The position numbers and the translations under genes are program-made. The notes under the pieces are model-generated. The model searched no databases. It saw only the letters and a program-made list of their open reading frames with translations, and was not told the origin of the DNA. Of a stretch of DNA of 64,000 nucleotides, positions 11,707-20,272 are shown one piece after another. The stretch comes from Ectopseudomonas khazarica (GTDB lineage: Bacteria > Pseudomonadota > Gammaproteobacteria > Pseudomonadales > Pseudomonadaceae): the NCBI RefSeq assembly GCF_004521985.1, contig NZ_SBHZ01000019.1, positions 34,614-98,613 of the forward strand, in the 5' to 3' direction. Numbering within the stretch: the first letter of the stretch is position 1; each line of letters begins with the position of its first letter.

Positions 11707-12684
11707 ATGAAAGTAAAAAACACCTTGGGCGTTGTGATTGGCTCTATCGTTGCCGCAACTTCCTTCGGCGCGCTGGCGCAAGGCCAAGGCGCTGTCGAGG
11801 TGGAGGGTTTCGTCAATCGCTACTTCGCCGACTCTCAGCGTGACTTCGCTCACGACGAAGGCAACCTGTTCGGCGGCAGCATCGGCTACTACCTGACCGA
11901 CGACGTCGAGCTGGCACTGTCCTATGGCGAGTACCACGACCTGCGTGGCGAAGGTTCTGCCGGTAGCAAGAACATCAAGGGCAACCTGACCGACCTGAAG
12001 GCCATCTACCACTTCGGCCAGCCGACTGCCGGTCTGCGTCCGTACGTGTCTGCCGGTTTCGGCCATCAGAGCATCGGCGACGCCAACGGCAGTGGTCGTA
12101 ACCACTCCACCCTGGCTATCGCAGGCGCTGGCGCCAAGTACTACTTCACCGAGATGTTCTATGCCCGCGCTGGCGTGGACGCTCTGTACAACATCGACCA
12201 GGGCGACACCGAGTGGCAAGCCGGCGTCGGTGTGGGTCTGAACTTCGGTGGTGGCAGCAAGCCGGCTCCGGCTCCGGTCGTCGCCGCTGTCGAGCCGACT
12301 CCCGAGCCTGCTCCGGAACCGGCCATGGAAACCGTTCGTGTCGAGCTGGACGTCAAGTTCGACTTCGACAAGGACCGCGTGAAAGAAGAAAGCTACGGTG
12401 ACATCAAGAACCTGGCTGACTTCATGAACCAGTACCCGCAGACCACCACCACCGTTGAAGGTCACACCGACTCCGTCGGTAGCGATGCTTACAACCAGGG
12501 TCTGTCCGAGCGTCGTGCCAACGCCGTGCGTAACGTGCTGGTCAACCAGTACGGTGTGGACGGTGAGCGCGTGAACGCTGTTGGCTACGGCGAGACTCGC
12601 CCGGTTGCCGACAACGCCAGCGACTCCGGCCGCGCCATCAACCGTCGCGTTGAAGCTGAAGTGGAAGCCCAGATCAAGCAGTAA
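11707..12684 (+). CDS. oprF: Major outer-membrane porin OprF
   Basis: Outer-membrane porin and peptidoglycan anchor of 325 residues. Signal peptide residues 1-24 (cleavage after GALA), an eight-stranded N-terminal barrel (about 25-185), a Pro/Ala/Glu hinge (about 185-208) and a C-terminal OmpA domain with GHTDSVGSDAYNQGLSERR. No cysteine occurs anywhere, whereas P. aeruginosa OprF has four in the hinge region. The ribosome site GGGGA precedes the ATG. The upstream 108 bp and the end of sigX would hold its SigX-dependent promoter, which I did not resolve. A terminator lies 20 bp after the stop. Confidence 0.97.
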   Translation: MKVKNTLGVVIGSIVAATSFGALAQGQGAVEVEGFVNRYFADSQRDFAHDEGNLFGGSIGYYLTDDVELALSYGEYHDLRGEGSAGSKNIKGNLTDLKAIYHFGQPTAGLRPYVSAGFGHQSIGDANGSGRNHSTLAIAGAGAKYYFTEMFYARAGVDALYNIDQGDTEWQAGVGVGLNFGGGSKPAPAPVVAAVEPTPEPAPEPAMETVRVELDVKFDFDKDRVKEESYGDIKNLADFMNQYPQTTTTVEGHTDSVGSDAYNQGLSERRANAVRNVLVNQYGVDGERVNAVGYGETRPVADNASDSGRAINRRVEAEVEAQIKQ

Positions 12685-12702
12685 TGCATCTGGCGCTCTG
12701 AG

Positions 12703-12728
12703 AAAACCCGGCTTCGGCCGGGTTTTTC
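12703..12728 (+). terminator. Terminator of oprF
   Basis: AAACCCGG, a GCTTCG-type loop and CCGGGTTT form the stem, followed by a T run. It sits between convergent oprF and cobA and could work for both strands. Confidence 0.88.
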
Positions 12729-12741
12729 TTTTTCAGCGCGT

Positions 12742-13485
12742 TCATCCGTGCGCCAGCTGGACAAGATCCAGCGTGGCGCGTTGCTGCACGACCTCGCCGA
12801 TGACCAGGATTGCCGGGCTCTTCAGGGCGAAAGCTGCCGCATCGTCGAGCATGCTGGCGAGGCGGCTGCGGCATTCGCGCTGCTGAGGTAGCGAGGCGCT
12901 CTCGATCATCGCCACCGGCATCTCGCCCGGCATGCCACCGGCGAGCAGTCCCGCGCGGATGTCCGCCAGTTTCGCCACGCCCATGTAGATCACCAGCGTC
13001 GTACCGCTCTGCGCCAGCGCGGCCCAGTTCAATGCGCTGTCGTCCTGGGTGTGGGCGGTCAGCAGGGTCACGCCACGGGCCGTGCCACGCAGGGTCAGGG
13101 GGATGCCGCAGCTGGTTGCGCCTGCCAGGCCGGCGGTGATGCCGTTGACGATCTCCACCTCGATGCCTCGTGCGGCCAGCCAGTCCGCTTCTTCGCTGCC
13201 GCGGCCGAAGATGCACGGATCGCCACCTTTCAGGCGTACCACGCATTTGCCCTGGCGGGCGTAGCGCAGCATCAGGCGATGAATGAAGGCCTGTGGCGTG
13301 GAGCGGCATCCGCCACGCTTGCCCACCGGGATGATGCGCGCTGTGTGGCTGTGTTCGAGCACGGCCGGGTTGACCAGATCGTCGATCAGGACGATCTCGG
13401 CCTGCCGCAGTGCCTTGACCGCCTTGAGGGTGAGCAGCTCCGGGTCACCGGGGCCTGCGCCTACCAGCCAGACTTTTGCACTCAT
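12742..13485 (-). CDS. cobA: Uroporphyrinogen-III C-methyltransferase CobA
   Basis: S-adenosylmethionine-dependent enzyme of 247 residues making precorrin-2 from uroporphyrinogen III, the branch-point to siroheme and cobalamin. It carries the N-terminal signature VWLVGAGPGDPELLTLKA (residues 5-22), VVRLKGGDPCIFGRG (about 82-96) and GITAGLAG. It is the last gene of nasC-nasA-cobA, 10 bp after nasA, so siroheme precursor supply is coupled to nitrate assimilation. It lacks the CysG oxidase/ferrochelatase domain. Confidence 0.93.
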   Translation of the reverse strand: MSAKVWLVGAGPGDPELLTLKAVKALRQAEIVLIDDLVNPAVLEHSHTARIIPVGKRGGCRSTPQAFIHRLMLRYARQGKCVVRLKGGDPCIFGRGSEEADWLAARGIEVEIVNGITAGLAGATSCGIPLTLRGTARGVTLLTAHTQDDSALNWAALAQSGTTLVIYMGVAKLADIRAGLLAGGMPGEMPVAMIESASLPQQRECRSRLASMLDDAAAFALKSPAILVIGEVVQQRATLDLVQLAHG

Positions 13486-13495
13486 GTCAGGTTCC

Positions 13496-16207
13496 TCACA
13501 GGGTGTGCGCGACTGGCCGGGTGGCCAGCAGGCGCTTGATTTCGGGGACGCAGGAGCCGCAGCTGGTGCCGCAACCGAGCGTCTGCTTCAGGTCGGCCAG
13601 GTCGAGACCCTTGGCAATGCCGGCGCGGACCTTGGCCTCGCTGACGTTCAGGCAATTGCACAGGACCTTGCTGGGCGCTGCGCCGACGTTGCCGGGTGGC
13701 GCCGACAGGGGGGCGAGCAGCCAGCGCTGCTGGTCGCCTGTGAGTCGTCCGTCCTGCCACACGCTGCGTAGCCACTGGCCGGCGAGGGTTTCGCCGGCCA
13801 GTCGGAAACCGCTGATTCGGCCTTCGTCCAGGCGTACGCGCTTGCTGATGGATCGGCTCGGATCGTCATAGGCCAGGATCGGTCCGCTGCTGAGCTGCAG
13901 CAGCTGATCGATCCGCTCGAGCAGCTCCGAGGCAGGAGGCTCGGCACTGGCTGCACGGATCAGCAGTGCCGGTCGTTCGCGGCCGGTCGGTACCAGGCTG
14001 GCGTAGGCGAACGCTTCGAACAGCGGGCGCAGGGCCTGCAAGCGGCTCTGCACCTCGCCCTCGACCAGCGCGACGAGGCGCCAGGGCAGCTCGGCCTGGC
14101 TGACTTCGACGCTGGCATGCTTGAGCTCGGGCTGCCTGGACAGCGGGTCGACGGCGGACAGGGTCAGTGCGTTGCTCCCCAGTCCCTTGAGAAAGCGCTT
14201 GCCCCAGTGCATGGGCAGCCAGGCCTGGCCGGGTCGCAGGGCATCGTCTGCCTGCACCGGCAGGATCAGGCTGCCGCGGCGGCTGCTGAGTGTGATCAGG
14301 TCGCCGTCCTGCAGCTGGCGGCGCTGCAGGTCCTCGGGGTGCAGGCTGACTGTCGCGGCTTCGACATGGCCGAACAGGCGGGAGGCCGTGCTGGTGCGGC
14401 TCATGCCGTGCCACTGGTCGCGCAGGCGCCCGCTATTGAGGATCAGCGGGTAGTCGGGAGTGCAGGGCTCCTGGGGCGCCAGGTAGGGATCGGCATGGAA
14501 GCGGGCGCGGCCGGAGTCGTGCGGGAAGCGTCCATCCGTGTAGAGGCGCGTGGTGCCTTGATCAGCGCCGGGCGGAAATGGCCACTGCTGCGGGCCCAGT
14601 TCGTCCAGGCGTGCGTAGCTCAGCCCGGACAGGTCAAGGTCGCGCCCCCGGGTCAGTGATTTGTATTCCTCGAACAAGGCCTCGGCGCTGCTGAAGTCGA
14701 ACAGGCTGGGGCGTTCGGGGTGTAGGCGCTTCTCCAGGCGGCGGGCGAAGTCGCAGGTGATCGACCAGTCGGCGCGAGCCTGGCCCGGGGCCGGCACGGC
14801 AGGGCGTACATGGCTGACGCGGCGCTCGGAATTGGTCACCGTGCCTTCCTTCTCGCCCCAGCTGGCGGCGGGCAGCAGCAGGTCGGCATGCTCGCAGGTC
14901 TCGGTGTGGCGAAAGGCTTCCTGGACCACCACGAACGGGCAGGCGGCCAGGGCCTCGTGCACCCTGTGCTGGTTGGGCAGCGACTGGGCCGGGTTGGTGC
15001 AGGCGATCCACAGCGCCTTGATGCGCCCGGCATGCAACGCATCGAACAGCTCGATGGCGGGCAGGCCCGCAGTGCTCGGCAGCTGTTCGATGCCCCAGTA
15101 GGCGGCCACTTCGGCACGGTGCTCGGGGTTGGCCGCATCGCGGTGTCCCGGCAGCAGGTTGCTCAGGCTACCGGTCTCACGGCCGCCCATGGCATTCGGC
15201 TGGCCGGTGAGGGAGAAGGGCCCGGCACCGGCCTTGCCGATCTGCCCGGTGGCCAGGTGCAGGTTGATCAGTGCGCTGTTCTTGGCACTGCCGGCGCTGG
15301 ACTGGTTCAGCCCCATGCACCACAGCGAGAGGAAGCTCGGCGACTGGCCGATCCAGCGCGCGCAGGTGAGCAGGTCGTCGCGTCTGATCTGACAGAGCTC
15401 CGCGACCCTGGCCGGCGGATAGTCGCGTACATGTCGCTCCAGGGCGGCGAAGCCTTCGGTATGCGCGTCGATGAAGTGCCGATCGATCCAGCCTTCCTGC
15501 AGCAGCACATGGAGGATGCCGTGAAACAGCGCGACGTCGCTGCCCGGCTGCAGCGCCAGGTGCAGGTCGGCCAGCTCGCAGGTCTCGGTACGCCGGGGGT
15601 CGACGACGATGATCTTCATCTGCGGGCGTCTGGCCTTGGCCTCCTCCAGGCGACGGAACAGCACGGGATGGGCGTAGGCCATGTTGGAGCCGGCGATCAG
15701 CAGGCAGTCGCTCTGCTCGATGTCGCTGTAGGAGCATGGCGGCGCATCGCTGCCGAGGCTGCGCTTGTAGCCGACGACGGCAGAACTCATGCACAGGCGC
15801 GAGTTGGAGTCGATGTTGTGGGTACCGACCACGGCGCGGGCCAGCTTGTTGAAGGCGTAGTAGTCCTCGGTGAGCAGCTGCCCGGATATGTAGAACGCGA
15901 CGCTGTCGGGGCCGTGCTGGCGGATGGTCTCGGCGAATACCGTGGCGGCATGATCCAGCGCGCTGTCCCAGTCCGTGCGCGAGCGTGCCAGGCTCTTGCC
16001 CAGACGCAGCTCGGGGTAGAGTGCGCGGGCATCGAGGTCGCCGGTCAGGTGCAGGGTCGAGCCCTTGCTGCACAGCCGACCGTAGTTGGCGGGATGCTCC
16101 GGATCACCGCTGACGCCGAGAATCCGTGCGCCGTCGTGTTCGATCAGTACCCCGCAGCCGACGCCGCAGTAGCAGCAGGTGGAGGCGGTGACATGATGGC
16201 TGGTCAT
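13496..16207 (-). CDS. nasA: Assimilatory nitrate reductase catalytic subunit NasA
   Basis: Cytoplasmic Mo-bisMGD enzyme of 903 residues that reduces nitrate to nitrite. N-terminal [4Fe-4S] ligands are C11-x2-C14-x3-C18 and C46. The molybdopterin oxidoreductase and dinucleotide-binding domains follow. The C-terminus carries a BFD-like [2Fe-2S] domain with CNCLNVSEAKV and LGCGTSCGSCVPEIKRLL, typical of NADH-linked NasA rather than ferredoxin-linked NarB. ATG 16207 is chosen for AAGGAG about 9 bp upstream; no Tat signal is present. nasC lies 34 bp upstream and cobA 10 bp downstream. Confidence 0.95.
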   Translation of the reverse strand: MTSHHVTASTCCYCGVGCGVLIEHDGARILGVSGDPEHPANYGRLCSKGSTLHLTGDLDARALYPELRLGKSLARSRTDWDSALDHAATVFAETIRQHGPDSVAFYISGQLLTEDYYAFNKLARAVVGTHNIDSNSRLCMSSAVVGYKRSLGSDAPPCSYSDIEQSDCLLIAGSNMAYAHPVLFRRLEEAKARRPQMKIIVVDPRRTETCELADLHLALQPGSDVALFHGILHVLLQEGWIDRHFIDAHTEGFAALERHVRDYPPARVAELCQIRRDDLLTCARWIGQSPSFLSLWCMGLNQSSAGSAKNSALINLHLATGQIGKAGAGPFSLTGQPNAMGGRETGSLSNLLPGHRDAANPEHRAEVAAYWGIEQLPSTAGLPAIELFDALHAGRIKALWIACTNPAQSLPNQHRVHEALAACPFVVVQEAFRHTETCEHADLLLPAASWGEKEGTVTNSERRVSHVRPAVPAPGQARADWSITCDFARRLEKRLHPERPSLFDFSSAEALFEEYKSLTRGRDLDLSGLSYARLDELGPQQWPFPPGADQGTTRLYTDGRFPHDSGRARFHADPYLAPQEPCTPDYPLILNSGRLRDQWHGMSRTSTASRLFGHVEAATVSLHPEDLQRRQLQDGDLITLSSRRGSLILPVQADDALRPGQAWLPMHWGKRFLKGLGSNALTLSAVDPLSRQPELKHASVEVSQAELPWRLVALVEGEVQSRLQALRPLFEAFAYASLVPTGRERPALLIRAASAEPPASELLERIDQLLQLSSGPILAYDDPSRSISKRVRLDEGRISGFRLAGETLAGQWLRSVWQDGRLTGDQQRWLLAPLSAPPGNVGAAPSKVLCNCLNVSEAKVRAGIAKGLDLADLKQTLGCGTSCGSCVPEIKRLLATRPVAHTL

Positions 16208-16241
16208 TGCTGACACTCCTTGCGGGCGGCCGCCGGGCCGC

Positions 16242-17504
16242 TCAGGCGCATTGCCTGGTGGGCTCATGGGGCTGGCTGTGGGCGGACTGGCTGCGTGTCG
16301 CGAGTTCACCGAACATCAGTGCGTCGCGGAGCTCGCCGATGTGGCGTTTCTCGTGGATCAGCCGCAGATACCAGGCGCTATCGGCGGTGTCGCCGTACAG
16401 GCAGGCACCGACCAGCAGGTCATCCTCGATCACCAGTTTCTTGTAGATACCGTTGAGCGGGTCGCGGAGCATGATGCTCTCGGTGCCGGGCGCGCCCATG
16501 AAGTCGCCGGCCGAGAACAGCTCGATGCCGGTGACCTTGAGCCGGGTGGCTGTCACGGAGCCCGGGTAGCGCGCGAAACCCAGCTGTGCCAGGTGATTGG
16601 CGCAGACCCTGGCCTGTTCGTAGAGCGGTGCCACCAGGCCATAGGCGACGCCGCGATGAGCCGCGCATTCACCGATGGCGTAGATGCGCGGGTCGTAGGT
16701 CTGCAGCGTGTCGTCGACGACGATGCCGCGATTGCAGGCAAGGCCGGCGCTCTGCGCCAGTTCGATGTTGGGGCGGATGCCGGCAGCCATCACCACCAGG
16801 TCGGCGGGGATTTCCTGGCCATCCGCGAGCTTCACGGCGCGCACGCGGCCGGCGCCGTTGTCCAGCAGCTCGGCGGTCTGCCTGCCCAGCAGCAGATTCA
16901 GCCCTCGCGCCTGCAGCGACGCCTGCAGCAGCGCTGCGGCGCTTCGATCCAGTTGACGATCCAGCAGCCATTCGCCGATGTGCACCACGCTCGTTTGCAT
17001 ACCGCGCAGCTTGAGGCCATTGGCGGCCTCGAGGCCGAGCAGGCCGCCACCGATGACCACGGCATGTCGATGGGTCCTGGCGGTGTCCATCATCATGCGT
17101 GCATCGGCCATGTCGCGGTAACCGATGACCCCTTCGAGCCGGTTGCCGGGGATCGGCAGGATGAACGGGCTGGAGCCGGTGGCGATCAGCAGGCGGTCGT
17201 AGGGCGCCTGGCTGCCGTCATCGGCCACTACCCGGCGTGCCTGGCGATCAATCTTCACCACTTTGCGCCCCAGTTGCAGGCGGACGCCGTTCTTCGCATA
17301 CCAGTCGAGGTCATTGAGAATGATGTCCTCGAAGCCCTGCTCGCCCGCCAGCACCGGCGACAGCAGGATGCGGTTGTAGTTGGGCTGAGGTTCGGCACCG
17401 AACACGGTGATGTCATACAGCCCCGGCGCCAGCTTGAGCAGCTCCTCGAGGGTGCGTACACCTGCCATGCCGTTGCCGATCATCACCAGCTTGAGTCTTT
17501 CCAC
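16242..17504 (-). CDS. nasC: NAD(P)H/FAD-dependent nitrate reductase electron-transfer subunit (NasC-like)
   Basis: Flavoprotein of 420 residues related to the N-terminal half of NirB. FAD-binding motif VMIGNGMAGVRTLEELL (about residues 7-23), NAD-binding motif AVVIGGGLLGLEAANGL (about 148-164) and a second FAD segment with YDPRIYAIGECAAH. The siroheme/[4Fe-4S] reductase half of NirB is absent, so it is best read as the NADH-to-NasA electron carrier, like Klebsiella NasC. The start is GTG 17504 with GGGAGAA just upstream; the frame is open further upstream but without a ribosome site. It is the first gene after an attenuator leader. Confidence 0.85.
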   Translation of the reverse strand: MERLKLVMIGNGMAGVRTLEELLKLAPGLYDITVFGAEPQPNYNRILLSPVLAGEQGFEDIILNDLDWYAKNGVRLQLGRKVVKIDRQARRVVADDGSQAPYDRLLIATGSSPFILPIPGNRLEGVIGYRDMADARMMMDTARTHRHAVVIGGGLLGLEAANGLKLRGMQTSVVHIGEWLLDRQLDRSAAALLQASLQARGLNLLLGRQTAELLDNGAGRVRAVKLADGQEIPADLVVMAAGIRPNIELAQSAGLACNRGIVVDDTLQTYDPRIYAIGECAAHRGVAYGLVAPLYEQARVCANHLAQLGFARYPGSVTATRLKVTGIELFSAGDFMGAPGTESIMLRDPLNGIYKKLVIEDDLLVGACLYGDTADSAWYLRLIHEKRHIGELRDALMFGELATRSQSAHSQPHEPTRQCA

Positions 17505-17632
17505 GCCGGTTCTCCCGAATGCGCCATCACGTAACGCTGGCTGCCCATCGGGCGTGCCAGGGTAAGCAACTTGCCGGGAGCGGTTCACCGCTCGCCGGGC
17601 TTGGAAGGTCGCCGCCAGGAATGACAGGCAAC

Positions 17633-17725
17633 AAAAAAGGCGTCCCGCTAGTTACCTAGCGAGGACGCCTTTGTCCAAGTCCCCAGTCTCCGGGAAGTGC
17701 GGCGCTCTTCGTTGAGCGTCGCGCT
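17633..17725 (-). promoter_or_regulatory. NasT-type antitermination leader upstream of nasC-nasA-cobA
   Basis: Read on the minus strand, a hairpin with stem CGCTC/GAGCG and hexaloop AACGAA (17703-17718) is followed by an intrinsic terminator (17633-17673; GGCGTCC-type arms, then TTTTTTG). A loop with A at position 1 and G at position 4 is the recognition feature of ANTAR RNA-binding antiterminators such as NasT/NasR. The terminator sits about 130 bp before the nasC start, so full-length transcription would need antitermination. The second ANTAR hairpin was not identified with confidence. Confidence 0.7.
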
Positions 17726-17880
17726 TTGATCAAGTTGTGCCGTCAGCAATGCAGCGCTTGTGCCAAGTCGCCCGAGCCACTGCCGTCGGGCGTTTCAGGG
17801 CAGGGTGGTGGCTCGCCTCGTGGCGCGGGTGCACTGTTTCAACGCCGGATGCGCTGATCTGGTGCGCGGCGCCGTCGGCT

Positions 17881-18054
17881 TCAGCGAATGGAATCGACCT
17901 GGCGCGCCGGGCTTGCCAGTGCTGCGACGACTCCGGAGAACGCACTCGCCGATGCCGAGGTAGCGTGCGTAGGCAGGGGCAGTGCGAGCAGGGACCAGGC
18001 CGAGAGGCTGGCGATCAGAGCCGTGCGTTGAGCGCGCTTGCGTATGGCTGGCAT
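17881..18054 (-). CDS. Small predicted secreted protein, hypothetical
   Basis: Possible gene of 57 residues. Its ATG is preceded by GGGAGGAA at good spacing, and the product starts with a basic N-region and a hydrophobic core (about residues 11-27: ALIASLSAWSLLALPLP) followed by THAT-S, which looks like a Sec signal peptide. The remaining 28 residues are Ala/Ser-rich and match no family I know. It reads toward the nasC leader, 155 bp away. It may be a real small exported protein or a chance frame; the ribosome site and signal peptide favour the former. Confidence 0.4.
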   Translation of the reverse strand: MPAIRKRAQRTALIASLSAWSLLALPLPTHATSASASAFSGVVAALASPARQVDSIR

Positions 18055-18180
18055 TGCGGTTCCTCCCAAGGTCAGCCTGGCATGCTGCCGATTCGTCGAT
18101 GAACCTGGCATGACAGGCTGTTTATCGTTATGCCCTAAGGCGTAGCAGAGGATTCAGCAACTGTCACGCCAACAGGTCAG

Positions 18181-18627
18181 TTATCCGACCACGCGATTGA
18201 CCTTGGGGAACTTGGCGCCGAATTCCTGCGGCATCTGCACGACCTTCGACTGACGGTAATCGAAGAACACGAAGCCGGACTTGGCCATGGCCACCAGCGT
18301 GCCGTCGGCAGGGCGGGTGATGCGAAAGGTGATATCGCCGCCGTACTTGTTGAAGTCCATGACGCCCACTTCGAACAGCAACTGGTCGCGTGCATGCGCC
18401 TCGGCGCGGTAGGTCGTCGCCAGGTCGGTGACGATGATGCCCACGCCATTGCCGTCGCTCTCGCGGATGCCGAATTCGAACAGGAAGCGTGCACGGGCCT
18501 CGGAAATCATCGAGATCATCGAGTCGTTGCCCAGGTGGTTGGCGCCGTTGATGTCGGTAACGCGAACGGTGAGATGGGTGCTGTAGCAGTACTGGTCTTC
18601 GGGAAAATCGAGGGTCAGGCGCGCCAT
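18181..18627 (-). CDS. HotDog-fold acyl-CoA thioesterase family protein
   Basis: Protein of 148 residues of the 4HBT type. It has the central helix region LTVRVTDINGANHLGNDSM (residues 19-37), where Asp/Asn-His positions match the catalytic segment of 4-hydroxybenzoyl-CoA-type thioesterases, followed by FRITRPADGTLVAMAKSGFVFFD in two strands. It likely hydrolyses an acyl-CoA in the cytoplasm; the substrate is unknown. It is 48 bp downstream of the alginate lyase gene on the same strand. Confidence 0.82.
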   Translation of the reverse strand: MARLTLDFPEDQYCYSTHLTVRVTDINGANHLGNDSMISMISEARARFLFEFGIRESDGNGVGIIVTDLATTYRAEAHARDQLLFEVGVMDFNKYGGDITFRITRPADGTLVAMAKSGFVFFDYRQSKVVQMPQEFGAKFPKVNRVVG

Positions 18628-18675
18628 GATCGTGTCACTGTCGGGGAAAGTGGCGATTGTAAGCGCCTGGCCAGC

Positions 18676-19365
18676 TCATCGGTGCAAGCTGTTGAGGTGG
18701 TAGAAGGTCACACGACCGCCTTCGCTGTCCGGCCCCGAGTTGTCCTGGATATAGGCGCCTGCCTTGAAGTAGAGGTACTGGGTGTCCCAGCTGCTGCTCA
18801 ACTGGCGGTAGTAGGAGCCAGCATCGCCGTCCGTGCTGGACACGCTGATGCCGATGCGCCCGCTGGGGGTGACGCGCAGGTCGTAGCCAAAGCGCTCGCC
18901 CAGCTGCACGTTCTCGGCCAGCAGGATGTTCTTCACTTCACTGTCGCCCGGCCGGGCGCGCAGCAGCAGTTCGATGCGGCCGACACCGCGAAGGTAGTGA
19001 TACTGCAGCTTGAGCAGCGGATCGTTCTGGCTGCCGGGTACGTCCGTGCTGTGGATCTGCCCGATCACCACCTTGTTGCGACTCGGCACCTGGTCGACCT
19101 GCAGCACCGCGCTCAGGTAGCTGTCCGAACTGGCGTGCAGCCAGTTGTCGAGGCTGCCGTCACGCAGGGTCTCGCGCAGCTCGCTGCGCGGGTAGCGGGC
19201 ATCGGCCGTGCGTGAGCCGGTCACCGGTACCCAGAAGGTCACGCTGCCGTCGGCGTTGCGCCGGAAGTAGCGGCTCTCGTAAGCATTGTTCAGGCGCTCG
19301 GTACTGATGGTGGTCGGCGTCGGGTGGGTGGGAATCGACAGGTTCCAGGTGGTGAGATCTAGCAC
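18676..19365 (-). CDS. Polysaccharide lyase family 7 (alginate lyase)
   Basis: Enzyme of 229 residues with all three PL7 signatures: RSELRE at residues 60-65, QIH at 103-105 and YFKAGAY at 199-205, which supply the Arg, Gln, His and Tyr of the beta-elimination site. No signal peptide is visible, so it is either cytoplasmic or secreted by another route, as for the P. aeruginosa homologues. It lies 97 bp downstream of nrtD. A PL7 gene also sits beside the nitrate-assimilation genes in P. aeruginosa, so the link is old, though the metabolic reason is unclear. Confidence 0.9.
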   Translation of the reverse strand: MLDLTTWNLSIPTHPTPTTISTERLNNAYESRYFRRNADGSVTFWVPVTGSRTADARYPRSELRETLRDGSLDNWLHASSDSYLSAVLQVDQVPSRNKVVIGQIHSTDVPGSQNDPLLKLQYHYLRGVGRIELLLRARPGDSEVKNILLAENVQLGERFGYDLRVTPSGRIGISVSSTDGDAGSYYRQLSSSWDTQYLYFKAGAYIQDNSGPDSEGGRVTFYHLNSLHR

Positions 19366-19462
19366 GGGACTCTCTGCTCGTCGGTTGAAGGCACTTCTTC
19401 GTCCCCCTCACGGGCCAGAGGTTCAACCGCGCCGACCCTCGAGCCGGCGCGGCAGAGCCACG

Positions 19463-20257
19463 TCAGGCCGCAGGGCGCTGCTGACGCTGGTAGAGGAATT
19501 CCAGTACCGCGGCCCGGTAGGCGTGGTACTGGCTGTCGTGCGCCAGCGCCATGCGCTGCCGAGGCCGCTCGAGATCGACCTGGAGGATTTCACCGACGGT
19601 GGCCGCCGGGCCGTTGCTCATCATCACGATACGGTCGGACAGCAGCACGGCTTCGTCCACGTCGTGGGTGATCATGATCACCGTGTTGCCCAGTTCGGCG
19701 TGAATCTCCATCAGCGAATCCTGCAGGTGCGCGCGGGTGAGGGCGTCGAGCGCTCCGAACGGCTCGTCCATCAGCAGCACCTTGGGTTGCATGGCCAGGG
19801 CGCGCGCGATGCCGATGCGCTGCTTCATGCCGCCGGATATCTCGCCGGGGCGTTTGTCGCGCGCGTGCGTCATGTGCACCAGGGCCAGGTTGTGTTCGAT
19901 CCAGTCACGCATTTCCGCGCGCGTCTTCTGCCTGCGAAACACCTGGCGTACGGCCAGTTCGACGTTCTCGTAACAGGTCAGCCAGGGCAGCAGGCTGTGG
20001 TTCTGGAATACCACGGCACGCTCGGGACCGGGTTCGTTGACTTCCCGGCCATCGAGGATGATGCCGCCGGCCGTGGCCTGATGAAGCCCGGCGACGATGT
20101 TCAACACGGTGGACTTGCCGCAACCGGAATGGCCGATCAGCGAGACGAACTCGCCTTTGGCGATCTTCAGATTGACGTTCTGCAGGGCGCGGAACAGGCC
20201 TTTATCGGTGGGGAAATCGATGCCGACATTGGTCAGTTCGAGGTGGGCGTGGCTCAT
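19463..20257 (-). CDS. nrtD: Nitrate ABC transporter ATP-binding protein
   Basis: ATPase of 264 residues of the nitrate/sulfonate/taurine transporter class. Walker A GHSGCGKST (residues 43-51), signature ISGGMKQR (about 140), Walker B LLMDEPFGALD (about 158-168) and a downstream His (ITHDVDEA). It lacks the extra C-terminal substrate-binding domain of cyanobacterial NrtC, so it corresponds to NrtD/NasD. It is 15 bp after nrtB in nrtA-nrtB-nrtD. Confidence 0.92.
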   Translation of the reverse strand: MSHAHLELTNVGIDFPTDKGLFRALQNVNLKIAKGEFVSLIGHSGCGKSTVLNIVAGLHQATAGGIILDGREVNEPGPERAVVFQNHSLLPWLTCYENVELAVRQVFRRQKTRAEMRDWIEHNLALVHMTHARDKRPGEISGGMKQRIGIARALAMQPKVLLMDEPFGALDALTRAHLQDSLMEIHAELGNTVIMITHDVDEAVLLSDRIVMMSNGPAATVGEILQVDLERPRQRMALAHDSQYHAYRAAVLEFLYQRQQRPAA

Positions 20258-20272
20258 GGCGGTTCTCCTGGG

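Noticed and set aside
14810..17534. Long plus-strand frames across nasA and nasC
   Set aside because: They are shadows of the conserved minus-strand reductase genes, rich in Ala/Gly/Arg, without ribosome sites.
18676..19365. Alginate lyase as part of a polysaccharide operon
   Set aside because: No alginate or other polysaccharide genes are nearby; the neighbours are nitrate transport and a thioesterase.
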